From the NCBI RefSeq assembly GCF_910587525.1, contig NZ_CAJULS010000009.1, positions 1 to 36,263 on the forward strand: a stretch of 36,263 nt of DNA, given 5' to 3'. Numbering within the stretch: the stretch's first letter is position 1; each line of letters begins with the position of its first letter. Shown here one piece after another: positions 22,738 through 30,821 of the stretch. Origin of the DNA: an uncultured Oscillibacter sp. (GTDB taxonomy: Bacteria > Bacillota > Clostridia > Oscillospirales > Oscillospiraceae). The translations under genes were made by a program, and so were the position numbers. Below the pieces are notes generated by a model. It was not told the origin of the DNA. It searched no databases and was given only the letters and a program-made list of their open reading frames with translations.

Positions 22738-24837
22738 TTATCTGGCCACAAATACCATGACGCTCCTGGGCCGGACAGTGACCTTGTCCTCCGATGCCCG
22801 GCAGGGCGGCTGGTCCTCCTCCCAGGTGTCCGCCGCCAGTTCCCAGTACATGGAGGAGGGCAGGCGGGGCAGGGTCACCTCCAGCTCCTCCCACCAGGCG
22901 TTGGACGCCACATAAATGATCTGGGGCCCGGTCCCCCGCTCCGCTCCGGCGAACATCACGCCCACATACCGCTCGTGGGGCTCAAAGAGCCCGTCGTGCC
23001 AGGGCTCCACCCCGTGGAAGCTGACGTCCGGGAAGCCGCAGGCGCCATTGCTGAGATTGGTCCGAAGCACCCGGTGGTCCTTGCGGAAGCGGATCATATA
23101 TTGGAAAAACCGAAACATATCCCGGTTCTGCTCCAGCCGGGACCAGTCCAGCCAGGAGACGATGTTGTCTTGGCAGTAGGCGTTGTTGTTGCCGAATTGG
23201 GTGTTGCAGAACTCGTCTCCCGCCAGGAACATGGGAATCCCCCGGCTGCACATCAGCAGGGCGAAGGCGCTGCGCATCATCCGCCGCCGCAGGGCGTTCA
23301 CCGCCGGGTCCTCCGTCTCTCCCTCTGCGCCGCAGTTCCAGCTGTTGTTGTCATTGGCGCCGTCGGTGCCGCCCCAGCCGTTTTTCCCGTTGTGCTTTTC
23401 GTTATAGGCGTACAGGTCATAGAGGGTAAAGCCGTCGTGACAGGTGAGGAAGTTGATGGAGGCGTCCTTCCGCCCCGTGCGGCCGTAGATGTCCTGGGAA
23501 CCTGTGAGGCGCAGGGCCGCCGCCTGGGCAAGCCCTTCGTCCCCCTTGAGATAGCGTCGCATGTCGTCCCGGTACCGGCCGTTCCACTCCGCCCAGCGAT
23601 TCCAGGCGGGAAAACTGCCCACCTGATAGAGTCCTCCGGCATCCCAGGCCTCGGCAATGAGCTTCACATCCCCCAGGATGGGGTCGAAGGCCAGGGCCTG
23701 GAGCAGGGGCGGGTCCCCCATGGGAGCGCCGGCCTCGTCCCGGCTGAGGATGGAGGCCAGGTCAAAGCGGAAACCGTCCACGTGGTAGGTGGTGACCCAG
23801 TACCGCAGGCAGTCCAGAATCATCTGCCGCACAATGGGGTGGTTGCAGTTGACGGTGTTGCCGCAGCCGCTGAAATTATAGTACTTCCCGTCCGGCGTCA
23901 GCAGATAGTAGATGTTGTTGTCAAAGCCTTTGAAGGAGAAGAACGGTCCCTGCTCGTTGCCCTCCGCCGTGTGGTTGAACACCACGTCCAGATACACCTC
24001 AATGCCGTGCTGCTGGAAGGTCTTGATGAGCTTTTTCAGCTCGTTGCCCTCCCGGTTGTACTCCGTTCCGGCAGCATAGCTGGTATTAGGTGCGAAGAAA
24101 CTGACGGTGTTGTACCCCCAGTAGTTGTAGAGCTCCTGCCCGTCCACCACCCGGTAATCCTGCATCTCGTCGAACTCGAAAATAGGCATCAGCTCCACGG
24201 CGTTGACCCCCAGCTCCAGCAGATAGGGGAGTTTCTCCAGAAGCCCCGCAAAGGTGCCGGGGTTCTGCACGCCGGAGGAGCCGTCTTTTGTAAAGCCGCG
24301 GACATGGAGCTCATAGATGATGAGATCCTCCATGGGGATCAGGGGCGGCCGGGCATCCTTCCAGTCAAAGTCGTCCTTCACCACTCGGGCCCGGTAGTGC
24401 TGGCCGTGGGGGGCGGACTTTCCCCACTGGCTCTGCCCCGTCACCGCCTTGGCATAGGGGTCCAGCAGGTAGCGGGTCCGGTCAAAGATCAGCCCTTTCT
24501 CCGGCTCATAGGGGCCGTCCACCCGGTAGGCATACTCAAACTCCTCAATGTTCAGCTTGAACACGATCATGGAGTACACATTGCCAATGCGGTAGCTCCG
24601 GGGAAAGGGCAGCACCGCGAAGGGCTCTGCCTCCCCCCGGTGAAACAGCAGCAGCTCAATGGCACTGGCATTGTGGGAGTGCACCGTGAAGTTCACGCCG
24701 CCGGGAATGGCAGTGGCCCCGTTGATCTCATAAAATCCGGGACGGACCTCAAACCCGTCGATCACATCCATGGGAACCAGATGGATGGCTCTGGGCATTA
24801 CCATCCGGTCCTCCGCCCTCGTCTTTTCTTCGTTCAT
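22738..24837 (-). CDS. glgX: Glycogen-debranching-type GH13 enzyme (GlgX/isoamylase family)
   Basis: The 699-aa protein has an N-terminal CBM48-type domain (GGVNFTVHSHNASAIELLLFHRGE, EFEYAYRVDGPYEP) and a GH13 barrel. Active-site segments are present: DVVFNHTAEGN, GFRFDLASIL with the nucleophile aspartate, LIAEAWDAGGLY with the acid/base glutamate, and FLTCHDGFTLYDLYAYNEKHN with the third acid. RGIPMFLAGDEFCNTQFGNNNAYCQDN is typical of GlgX/TreX/isoamylase. It cleaves alpha-1,6 branches of glycogen or related glucans. I prefer the ATG at 24837, with GGAGGA about 8 bases upstream, over the ATG at 24852, whose ribosome site would be directly adjacent. No other glycogen genes are near. TreX- or pullulanase-like specificity cannot be excluded. 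Confidence 0.9.
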   Translation of the reverse strand: MNEEKTRAEDRMVMPRAIHLVPMDVIDGFEVRPGFYEINGATAIPGGVNFTVHSHNASAIELLLFHRGEAEPFAVLPFPRSYRIGNVYSMIVFKLNIEEFEYAYRVDGPYEPEKGLIFDRTRYLLDPYAKAVTGQSQWGKSAPHGQHYRARVVKDDFDWKDARPPLIPMEDLIIYELHVRGFTKDGSSGVQNPGTFAGLLEKLPYLLELGVNAVELMPIFEFDEMQDYRVVDGQELYNYWGYNTVSFFAPNTSYAAGTEYNREGNELKKLIKTFQQHGIEVYLDVVFNHTAEGNEQGPFFSFKGFDNNIYYLLTPDGKYYNFSGCGNTVNCNHPIVRQMILDCLRYWVTTYHVDGFRFDLASILSRDEAGAPMGDPPLLQALAFDPILGDVKLIAEAWDAGGLYQVGSFPAWNRWAEWNGRYRDDMRRYLKGDEGLAQAAALRLTGSQDIYGRTGRKDASINFLTCHDGFTLYDLYAYNEKHNGKNGWGGTDGANDNNSWNCGAEGETEDPAVNALRRRMMRSAFALLMCSRGIPMFLAGDEFCNTQFGNNNAYCQDNIVSWLDWSRLEQNRDMFRFFQYMIRFRKDHRVLRTNLSNGACGFPDVSFHGVEPWHDGLFEPHERYVGVMFAGAERGTGPQIIYVASNAWWEELEVTLPRLPSSMYWELAADTWEEDQPPCRASEDKVTVRPRSVMVFVAR

Positions 24838-24866
24838 CACTGTCTCCTCCATCCTTTCAGCCTGCC

Positions 24867-25478
24867 TTACAGGCCCTGGATTATATCCCTGACAATCCGG
24901 CCAGTCATGCCCCAGATCACATGTCCCTCATACTGCCACGAGGGCACCTCCACCGCTCCATGGCTCCAGGCGTAGTCCCGGGGAATCCCCGCCGCCTCAT
25001 AGGGAAAGTCCTCCGGCAGGCTGGGCGTCAGCTCGTAGCGGGCGGTCACCGGCTCCGTGCGGCTGAAAAATGCCAGGGGGACTGTGAAAACCTCCGCCAC
25101 CTCCGCCGGAGAGGGCTGCATTTGAGCAAATCCCGCCGGCGACACCACTCCCACCACGGGCCGCAGCAAAAATCCCCTCTGACTGCAGATGAAATCCGAG
25201 GGCCCCAGCAGCTCCACCTCCCCCCGGGGGATGGAGAGCTCCTCCTCTGTCTCCCGCAGGGCGCAGTCCTCCGGCGTCTCGCCCGGCTCCATCCGCCCAC
25301 CGGGGAAGCACACCTCGCCCCCCTGGCGCAGTCCTGCCGCCCGCACCTCAAAGAGCAGTCTCGGCCCGTCCGGCAACGGCAGCAGGGGCGCCAACACGGC
25401 GTAACTCCGCTCCGCGCCCAAAAGCCCCGGTATATGGCCGCTGTACCGGCGGCGCAGGGCGTCCAACTCCCCCGTCAC
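24867..25478 (-). CDS. Nudix hydrolase, CoA pyrophosphatase-like
   Basis: The 203-aa protein has the Nudix box GGRMEPGETPEDCALRETEE followed by ELSI (about residues 60-83). It fits GX5EX7REUXEEXGU except that S stands where the last G is usual. Just before it, RQGGEVCFPGG resembles the segment by which CoA-type Nudix hydrolases (NudL/YeaB family) are recognised, and the overall layout (LLPLPDGPRLLFEVRAAGLRQGGEVCFPGG) fits. It would cleave CoA or a related nucleotide to 3',5'-ADP and phosphopantetheine. It starts with GTG overlapping the stop of the lipid kinase gene (GTGA), so the two are coupled. Confidence 0.82.
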   Translation of the reverse strand: MTGELDALRRRYSGHIPGLLGAERSYAVLAPLLPLPDGPRLLFEVRAAGLRQGGEVCFPGGRMEPGETPEDCALRETEEELSIPRGEVELLGPSDFICSQRGFLLRPVVGVVSPAGFAQMQPSPAEVAEVFTVPLAFFSRTEPVTARYELTPSLPEDFPYEAAGIPRDYAWSHGAVEVPSWQYEGHVIWGMTGRIVRDIIQGL

Positions 25479-26362
25479 AACAGCATCTCCAACGCCTGGC
25501 AGCGGTTTTCGATGTCCACCGCCGGAAGACTCGGCGCGTACTCCCCGTCCAGAGACCAGGGTAGCTCCTCCTCCGTCTCCAAATGGATGGCGGAGACGTG
25601 GCGGAACACCAATCCCTCGCTGTCATACTCCTGGTTCAGCAGCGCTACCACCAAGTTCTGGAGGTCGGCAGGGGTACGGGGATTGGGGATCAGCAGCAGC
25701 TCAAATTTTCCGTCGTCCAGCACCACCCGCTCCGCATCCAGCTTCATCAGCCCGCCGATGGAGGTGGAATTGCACACGGCGCCGAAGAGGTATTCCCCGT
25801 CCAGCGCCTCGCCGTCGGCGGTGAGCTTTACCCGGTAGGGCCGCAGGCTGTTCAGGTCCTTCATGCCCTCCAGAATATAGGCAAAGTGGCCCAGGGCGTT
25901 TTTGGCGGCCTGGGTGGCGGTATAGGAACTGCGGGTAAAGGCCCCGAAGGATGCCACATATACAAAGTACCGGCCATTCCACCGGCCCACGTCCAGCCGG
26001 CGGGGCACACCGGACACCATGCCCGCCGCCGCCTCCGCCGGTTTGCCGGACAGATGCAGGCTGGAGGCAAAGTCGTTGGTGCTGCCCCGGGGCAGATAGC
26101 CCAGCAGGGGCGGATGCTCCAGCGTCATCAGGCCGCTGACCACCTCATTCAGTGTCCCGTCGCCGCCCACCGCCGCCACCATATCATAGTCCCCGGCAGA
26201 CGCCGCCGCAGACGCCGCATCGCCGGGCTGGGCGGTGGTGTTGTGAATGGAGAGGAGATATCCCGCCTGGGAAAAAATTGCCGCCGCGTCGAACAGCGGC
26301 CCCCTGGACTTATTTCGCCCCGCTCGGGGATTGACGATCATCAGCAGTTTCTTGGGTTCCAT
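25475..26362 (-). CDS. Diacylglycerol kinase-family lipid kinase
   Basis: The protein, about 295 aa, belongs to the DagK/YegS/LCB5 fold. It starts KKLLMIVNPRAGRNKS; the nucleotide-binding motif AAVGGDGTLNEVVSGL lies near residues 65-80, then LGYLPRGSTNDFASSLHL and the C-terminal lobe with FGAVCNSTSIGGLMKLDAERVVLDDGKFELLLI and WSLDGEY. It phosphorylates diacylglycerol or a related lipid at the membrane. The start is uncertain: ATG 26362 matches the family N-terminus but its AGGAGG is 13 bases away; an in-frame GTG at 26371 is 4 bases from the same site; ATG 26398 has no ribosome site. It heads the Nudix-glgX run and faces the AI-2E-family transporter. Confidence 0.85.
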   Translation of the reverse strand: MEPKKLLMIVNPRAGRNKSRGPLFDAAAIFSQAGYLLSIHNTTAQPGDAASAAASAGDYDMVAAVGGDGTLNEVVSGLMTLEHPPLLGYLPRGSTNDFASSLHLSGKPAEAAAGMVSGVPRRLDVGRWNGRYFVYVASFGAFTRSSYTATQAAKNALGHFAYILEGMKDLNSLRPYRVKLTADGEALDGEYLFGAVCNSTSIGGLMKLDAERVVLDDGKFELLLIPNPRTPADLQNLVVALLNQEYDSEGLVFRHVSAIHLETEEELPWSLDGEYAPSLPAVDIENRCQALEMLL

Positions 26363-26577
26363 GCTTCTCACAACGCCTCCTGACGCAGCCGCGTTCATGT
26401 GTTACCGTTCGCAAAGTAAAAAATATCAAATTGCTGTTTTCCAACCGTGCGCAAACCGCATATTCGCCGGACTATGAGTCCAAACAAACCGGCCGTCCTG
26501 CGGCCGCAGCGGTCTTCGCTGCCGAAACGTATTTTTAGCGCTTTCCAAGTTTGTTGACTGTAAAATTCTACAAAAGC
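26363..26577 (-). other. Long untranslated leader candidate of the lipid kinase gene
   Basis: From the divergent minus-strand promoter to the kinase start is about 200 bases with no gene. It contains small dyads, for example GGACT/AGTCC around 26470 and a G+C-rich palindromic stretch around 26490-26525 (GCCGCAG/CTGCGGC). I cannot assign it to a known riboswitch class. Confidence 0.4.
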
Positions 26578-26606
26578 AGTATACCACGGGAAAATCAGGA
26601 TTGCAA
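26578..26606 (-). promoter_or_regulatory. Minus-strand promoter for the lipid kinase operon, sharing its -35 box
   Basis: On the minus strand TTGCAA (26606-26601), 17 bases, TATACT (26583-26578) with an extended TGG. TTGCAA is its own reverse complement and is also the -35 box of the plus-strand promoter. Confidence 0.65.
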
Positions 26607-26629
26607 TTCCCCTGTCCGCCGTGTAAAAT
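26601..26629 (+). promoter_or_regulatory. Plus-strand promoter for the AI-2E-family transporter
   Basis: TTGCAA (26601-26606), 17 bases, TAAAAT (26624-26629). The start would be near 26636, about 28 bases before the ATG at 26664. This placement rules out the earlier in-frame ATG at 26601. Confidence 0.7.
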
Positions 26630-26663
26630 GAGAATATTGGAAATCTGGGAAGGATGGTGGCGA

Positions 26664-27959
26664 ATGAACCAAAAAAGCGAGCATGTGAAGAGCGGCGTCA
26701 CGGTGTTTTTGACCGTGGGGGCTATCCTGCTCTTTTATGACACCCTGTTTGGCCGCCACTGGCTGCTGAACGTCTGGCGGCAGCTGCTGACTGCCGTCCG
26801 GCCCATCCTCTACGGCGCCTTCATGGCCTATCTGCTGGCGCCGGTGGTGAATTTCTTTGAGGCCCGCCTCTTTTCCGCCCAGGTACAGAGGGCCCGGGAG
26901 AAGGGCCGCTTCACCGCTCCCGCCGCCCGGGCGGCCAGCCTGCTGCTGACATGGCTGCTGGTGTGCCTCATGTTCTATATCCTGGCCTCGGTGCTGCTGC
27001 CGGAGCTCTACAAGAGCGTGCTCCAGCTGGTGAGCAACGTAGAGAACTACTACAACACCATCGCCGGCTGGGTGGAGACGCTGCTGGCCACCTACCCGGA
27101 CGTGGAAGATCTGGTGGTGGGTCAGCTGAACATCTACTATCAGGACATCACCGGCTGGCTGAACGCCCACGACATTGCGGACTGGCTGCAAAAGGCCCTC
27201 TCCCAGGCCCAGACCGTGATGAGCCTGGCCGCCGGCAGCGTAGTGGGCCTGGTGAATTTTTTGAAAAATCTGCTGGTGGGCGTCATCGTCTCCATCTATC
27301 TGCTCTCCGCCAAGGAGTACTGCGCCGCCTTCGCCCGGAGAACGGCCTGCGGCCTGTTCTCCCGGAAAAACGCCGGTTGGGTGCTGCGGGGCGTTCACCG
27401 GGTAGACGTCATCTTCTCCGGCTTCGTCCGGGGCAAGCTGCTGGACTCCCTGATCATTGGTATTCTGTGCTTTATCAGCTGTTCCATCCTGAAATTTCCC
27501 TATACGCCCTTGGTATCCGTCATCGTGGGCATTACCAATATCATTCCCTTCTTCGGCCCCTTCCTGGGGGCCGTACCCAGCGCCTTTTTGATCCTGCTGG
27601 TCTCCCCCATGAAGGCACTGTACTTTCTGCTCTTCATCCTGGTGCTCCAGCAGCTGGACGGCAACGTCATCGGCCCCAAGATCCTGGGGGACACCACGGG
27701 CCTTTCCAGCCTGTGGGTCATCATCGCCATCTTGGTGGGCGGCAGCTTTTTCGGCCTGCCGGGGATGTTCTTCGGCGTGCCGGTGTGCGCATGCCTGTAC
27801 AGTCTCTTCACCTTCCTGGTGGACACACGCCTGAAAAAGAAACAGCTCCCCTTGGCGGTGGACGCCTACGCCGGCGGCGTCCCCGGCGCCTCCGTAGAGG
27901 CGGCGCCCCCTGGGCCTCCGGCCTCTGCTCCGGAGCCGCCGGAGGGTGAGGCCCGCTGA
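26664..27959 (+). CDS. AI-2E family transporter (UPF0118 membrane protein)
   Basis: The 431-aa membrane protein has about seven or eight hydrophobic segments and the family features: YGAFMAYLLAPVVNFFEAR near residues 52-70, a central amphipathic extracytoplasmic region (residues about 120-190), then SVVGLVNFLKNLLVGVIVSIYLLSAKE, ISCSILKFPYTPLVSVIVGITNIIPFFGPFLGAVPS and LQQLDGNVIGPKILGDTTGLSSLWVIIAILVGGSFFGLPGMFFGVP. The last is the diagnostic C-terminal part. A Pro/Ala/Glu-rich tail of about 30 residues ends it (PPGPPASAPEPPEGEAR). GGGAAGG lies about 11 bases before the start. Despite the family name, members also act as exporters or Na+/H+ antiporters; the substrate here is unknown. Confidence 0.9.
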   Translation: MNQKSEHVKSGVTVFLTVGAILLFYDTLFGRHWLLNVWRQLLTAVRPILYGAFMAYLLAPVVNFFEARLFSAQVQRAREKGRFTAPAARAASLLLTWLLVCLMFYILASVLLPELYKSVLQLVSNVENYYNTIAGWVETLLATYPDVEDLVVGQLNIYYQDITGWLNAHDIADWLQKALSQAQTVMSLAAGSVVGLVNFLKNLLVGVIVSIYLLSAKEYCAAFARRTACGLFSRKNAGWVLRGVHRVDVIFSGFVRGKLLDSLIIGILCFISCSILKFPYTPLVSVIVGITNIIPFFGPFLGAVPSAFLILLVSPMKALYFLLFILVLQQLDGNVIGPKILGDTTGLSSLWVIIAILVGGSFFGLPGMFFGVPVCACLYSLFTFLVDTRLKKKQLPLAVDAYAGGVPGASVEAAPPGPPASAPEPPEGEAR

Positions 27960-28045
27960 TGCCCGAACCGCCTTCTGCGCCGGAAGTATTTCCGTTTTCC
28001 ATAAAATGATTTGGCTTTCTCCCGCGAAAATCGTGGGAAAAGGGG
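27960..28045. other. Spacer after the AI-2E-family gene
   Basis: No gene. A weak hairpin, CCCGCG/CGTGGG (28021-28026 with 28032-28037, one G-U pair), precedes the next promoter. Confidence 0.35.
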
Positions 28046-28074
28046 TTGCAATCAGGCGGCCTATCGTGTAAAAT
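28046..28074 (+). promoter_or_regulatory. Promoter for the peptide/nickel-type ABC operon
   Basis: TTGCAA (28046-28051), 17 bases, TAAAAT (28069-28074), identical in hexamers and spacing to the liv and AI-2E promoters. CGTG precedes the -10 box here and at 26624 alike. Confidence 0.7.
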
Positions 28075-28124
28075 ACAGCCTTGCGGGGTCTCGTTAGAAA
28101 AATAACGACCCCGAAGGCTGTATT
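28072..28124. terminator. Large hairpin overlapping the ABC operon start, possible terminator of the AI-2E gene
   Basis: An 11-bp outer stem (28072-28082 with 28114-28124), an inner GGGGT/ACCCC (28085-28089 with 28108-28112) and CGTTA/TAACG (28092-28096 with 28103-28107) close a six-base A-rich loop. TATTCTCTT follows. Its outer left arm overlaps the -10 box and expected start, so it is either a terminator for the upstream gene, a DNA dyad operator, or partly in the new transcript. Confidence 0.5.
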
Positions 28125-28262
28125 CTCTTGCGGCGCGTCCCCCTTGGAACGCCGCAGACTCAAGGCAGCGCTGACAACTGAATAGAGCCGATCATATCTG
28201 AGGGGCGGACAGTTTCCGCCCGACACTGACTCCTGCGGGAGCAGTGATGTAAAGGAGAAATC
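28125..28262 (+). ncRNA. Structured 5' leader of the ABC operon, unclassified cis-regulatory RNA candidate
   Basis: Three further hairpins follow in series: TGCGGCG/CGCCGCA (28129-28135 with 28150-28156), GGGCGGA/TCCGCCC (28203-28209 with 28215-28221, loop CAGTT), and CACTG-CTCC/GGAG-CAGTG (28224-28233 with 28238-28246, one bulge, loop TGCG). The last ends six bases before AAAGGAG, so it could gate translation. I could not match it to a known riboswitch. Confidence 0.45.
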
Positions 28263-28265
28263 GAT

Positions 28266-29816
28266 ATGAGGAAGAAACTTCTCTCGCTCCTTCTTCTGGT
28301 CAGCCTCCTGAGCGCCGTACTCTGCGGATGCAAAGACGGCAGCGCAGAGCAGCGGACAGCGGACGGACAGGAACCCGCCATCGGCTCTACCGGCGAAACG
28401 CCCCCGGCCAACGAGATTACCGTGGGCATTGCCCAGGACCTGGACGACAGTCTTGACCCCCACAAAGCGGTGGCGGCAGGAACCAAGGAAGTCATGTTCA
28501 ACGTATTTGAGGGCCTGATGAAGCCCACACCTGACGGAGATCTGATCCCCGCGGTCGCCGACCACTACGAGCTTTCCGAGGACAAGACCACGTACACCTT
28601 TACCCTGCGGCAGGGCGTACAGTTCCACAACGGCGAGCCGGTAGAGACCCGGGATGTGGTATATTCCATCCAACGCTGCGCCGACGACTCGGAGGGAGAA
28701 CCTCTGGTCCCGGCGCTTTCTGCTGTCCAGAATATCACGGCGGATGACACCACCGTGACCATCACCCTGGACCAGCCCAACACCGAATTTTTGTCTTACC
28801 TGACTTTGGCCATCCTGCCGGAGGACTATGACCAGCAGGACACCGCCCCCGTGGGCACCGGCCCTTTCAAATTTGTCTCCCGGGCCGCCCAGGACAACAT
28901 CGTCCTGGAACGGTTTAACAGCTACTGGGGCACCCCGGCGTATCTGGAGCGGGTAACCTTCAAAATCATGGAAAACACGGACAGCATCATCATCAGCCTC
29001 CAGAGCGGGGCTGTGGATCTGTGCGCCCACCTCAGCACCACCACCGCCGCCCAGCTGGAGAACGACTTCAATATTGAAGAGGGGACCATGAACCTGGTGC
29101 AGGCCCTGTACCTCAACAACGCCGAGAAGCCCTTTGACGACATCCGGGTCCGCCAGGCCCTGTGCTATGCCGTCGACAAGCAGGGGATTATTGACATCGC
29201 CTTCGCAGGGTACGGCCACCCCATCGGCTCCAGCATGTACCCCGCCTTCGGCAAATATTTCGATGAAAGCCTCACAAACCGCTATACTCCGGATCTGGAG
29301 AAGGCCAAACAGCTGCTCTCAGACGCCGGGTATCCCGACGGCTTCTCCATGACCATCACCGTGCCCTCCAACTACCAGCCCCACATTGACACCGCCCAGG
29401 TGATCGTGGGCCAGCTGGCCCAGATCGGCGTCACCGCTGAGATCCAGCTGGTGGAGTGGGGCACATGGCTCTCCGACGTGTACGCCGGGCGGCAGTTCCA
29501 GTCCACCGTGGTGGGCGTGGACGCCTCCAACATGACCGCCCGGGCCCTGCTGGAGCGGTTCAGCTCTACCGCAGGTAATAATTTTATCAATTATAACAAT
29601 GCGGAGTATGACGCGCTGTTTGCCAAGGCTCTCGCCTCCTTTGACGATGCCGGACAGACCGCTGTCTACAAACAGATGCTGGAAAGCCTGACGGAGAACG
29701 CCGCCAACGTCTACATCCAGGACCTGGCGGACCTGGTGGCCGTCCGCAAGGGGCTCACCGGCCTGCAGTTCTATCCCATCTACGTGCTGGACCTCTCCAC
29801 GGTCCGCTACGAGTGA
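28266..29816 (+). CDS. Peptide/nickel-type ABC transporter substrate-binding lipoprotein
   Basis: The 516-aa protein has a lipoprotein signal ending LSAVLCGC (lipid cysteine probably 22) and the SBP_bac_5 fold of DppA/OppA/NikA proteins: EITVGIAQDLDDSLDPHKAVAAGTKEVMFNVFEGLMKPTPDGDLIPAVADHYELSEDKTTYTFTLRQGVQFHNGEPV near residues 45-120. DDIRVRQALCYAVDKQGIIDIAFAG, PDLEKAKQLLSDAGYPDGFSM and the C-terminal lobe follow. AAAGGAG lies 8 bases before the start. It is first of five genes; a 6-bp hairpin (29829-29834 with 29842-29847) separates it from the permease. The ligand could be oligopeptide, dipeptide, nickel or a metallophore; the sequence alone does not decide. Confidence 0.92.
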   Translation: MRKKLLSLLLLVSLLSAVLCGCKDGSAEQRTADGQEPAIGSTGETPPANEITVGIAQDLDDSLDPHKAVAAGTKEVMFNVFEGLMKPTPDGDLIPAVADHYELSEDKTTYTFTLRQGVQFHNGEPVETRDVVYSIQRCADDSEGEPLVPALSAVQNITADDTTVTITLDQPNTEFLSYLTLAILPEDYDQQDTAPVGTGPFKFVSRAAQDNIVLERFNSYWGTPAYLERVTFKIMENTDSIIISLQSGAVDLCAHLSTTTAAQLENDFNIEEGTMNLVQALYLNNAEKPFDDIRVRQALCYAVDKQGIIDIAFAGYGHPIGSSMYPAFGKYFDESLTNRYTPDLEKAKQLLSDAGYPDGFSMTITVPSNYQPHIDTAQVIVGQLAQIGVTAEIQLVEWGTWLSDVYAGRQFQSTVVGVDASNMTARALLERFSSTAGNNFINYNNAEYDALFAKALASFDDAGQTAVYKQMLESLTENAANVYIQDLADLVAVRKGLTGLQFYPIYVLDLSTVRYE

Positions 29817-29828
29817 TCCTATGAATCT

Positions 29829-29847
29829 CCGGCCATCCACAGGCCGG
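29829..29847 (+). other. Intercistronic hairpin between binding protein and permease
   Basis: CCGGCC/GGCCGG (29829-29834 with 29842-29847), loop of 7, no T-tract. It probably stabilises the upstream binding-protein mRNA. Confidence 0.45.
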
Positions 29848-29870
29848 TTGTCCCGAAGGGAGGCGAGGCC

Positions 29871-30821
29871 ATGAAGTACGCTGCAAAAAAAATCGCGGCC
29901 ATGCTTTTCACCATGGTCATCGTCTCCCTTCTGGCGTTTACGGCCTTTTCCCTGATCTCCGGTGACGCGGCGGAGATCATGCTTGGCACCCAGGTAACAC
30001 CGGAGCGTCTGGCGGCGCTGCGGGCGGAGCTGGGGCTGGACCGGCCTCTGCCGGTGCGCTACGTCTCCTGGCTCCTGGGCTTTTTCACCGGAGACCTGGG
30101 CGTCTCCATCAAGTACAATCAGCCCGTGTGGGACCTGATCGCCCCCAAGGCGCTGGTGACGCTGTGCCTGAGCATTTTGTGCTTTTTGCTGATTACCACC
30201 GTCTCTATTCCCCTGGGACTCCGCTCCGCCGCCAGATCCGGCGGGCCGCTGGACGGTCTTGGCACTGTCGTCAATCAGCTGTGCATGGCGGTGCCCTCCT
30301 TCTTCACCGGCATCCTGCTGTCCTGGGGCTTCGGCATTGCGCTGAAATGGTTCATGCCAGGCAGCTTTCCGGATCTGGGATCGGATTTCTTTGGCGCGGT
30401 GAAGTACCTCTTTTTCGCCGCTGCCGCCATCGCCGTCCCCCGTGTGGCCATAACCGTGCGGATGCTCCGGGGCGCCATCCTCACCGAGATGCGGAAGGAC
30501 TACGTCCGCACCGCCATCTCCCGGGGGGCTACACGGCGGCAGGTGCTGTACCGCCACGTGCTGAAAAATTCCCTGGCTCCGGTGGTCACTCTCCTGGCCC
30601 AGACCATGGCGGAGATTGTGGCCGCCGGCATTGTGGTGGAGCAGGTGTTCGTTATCCCCGGCCTGGGCCGGATGCTGGTAGCCTCCATCTCCAACCGGGA
30701 CTACCCGGTGGTCCAGGCCATTGTGGTGATTCTGGCCTTCTGGGTGGTGCTGGCGGGTACGGCGGCGGACATTATCAATCAACGCATTGACCCGCGGCTG
30801 CGGCTGGGAGGTGACACATGA
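29871..30821 (+). CDS. Peptide/nickel-type ABC transporter permease, DppB/NikB family
   Basis: The 316-aa membrane protein has a first helix (KKIAAMLFTMVIVSLLAFTAFSLISG), the family segment LGTQVTPERLAALRAELGLDRPLPVRYVSWLLGFFTGDLGVSIKYNQPV (about 40-90), then a permease core with VPSFFTGILLSWGFG. The coupling motif is ILTEMRKDYVRTAISRGATRRQVLYRHVLKNSLAPVVTLL (about 202-242), then VVEQVFVIPGLGRMLVASISNRDYPVVQ. GGGAGGCGAGG lies before the start. It overlaps the next permease by 4 bp. Confidence 0.93.
   Translation: MKYAAKKIAAMLFTMVIVSLLAFTAFSLISGDAAEIMLGTQVTPERLAALRAELGLDRPLPVRYVSWLLGFFTGDLGVSIKYNQPVWDLIAPKALVTLCLSILCFLLITTVSIPLGLRSAARSGGPLDGLGTVVNQLCMAVPSFFTGILLSWGFGIALKWFMPGSFPDLGSDFFGAVKYLFFAAAAIAVPRVAITVRMLRGAILTEMRKDYVRTAISRGATRRQVLYRHVLKNSLAPVVTLLAQTMAEIVAAGIVVEQVFVIPGLGRMLVASISNRDYPVVQAIVVILAFWVVLAGTAADIINQRIDPRLRLGGDT

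Noticed and set aside
28176..28185. Half of the TATTCA dyad (CTATTCAGTT on the minus strand) in the ABC operon leader
   Set aside because: The second half does not match and a single 10-base match in 36 kb could be chance.
28203..28221. GGACAGTTTCC in the ABC operon leader, reminiscent of the end of the nickel-cobalt riboswitch
   Set aside because: The distance to a possible P1 partner (AACTG at about 28176) is only about 40 nt, too short for the four-way junction, and other conserved parts are missing.
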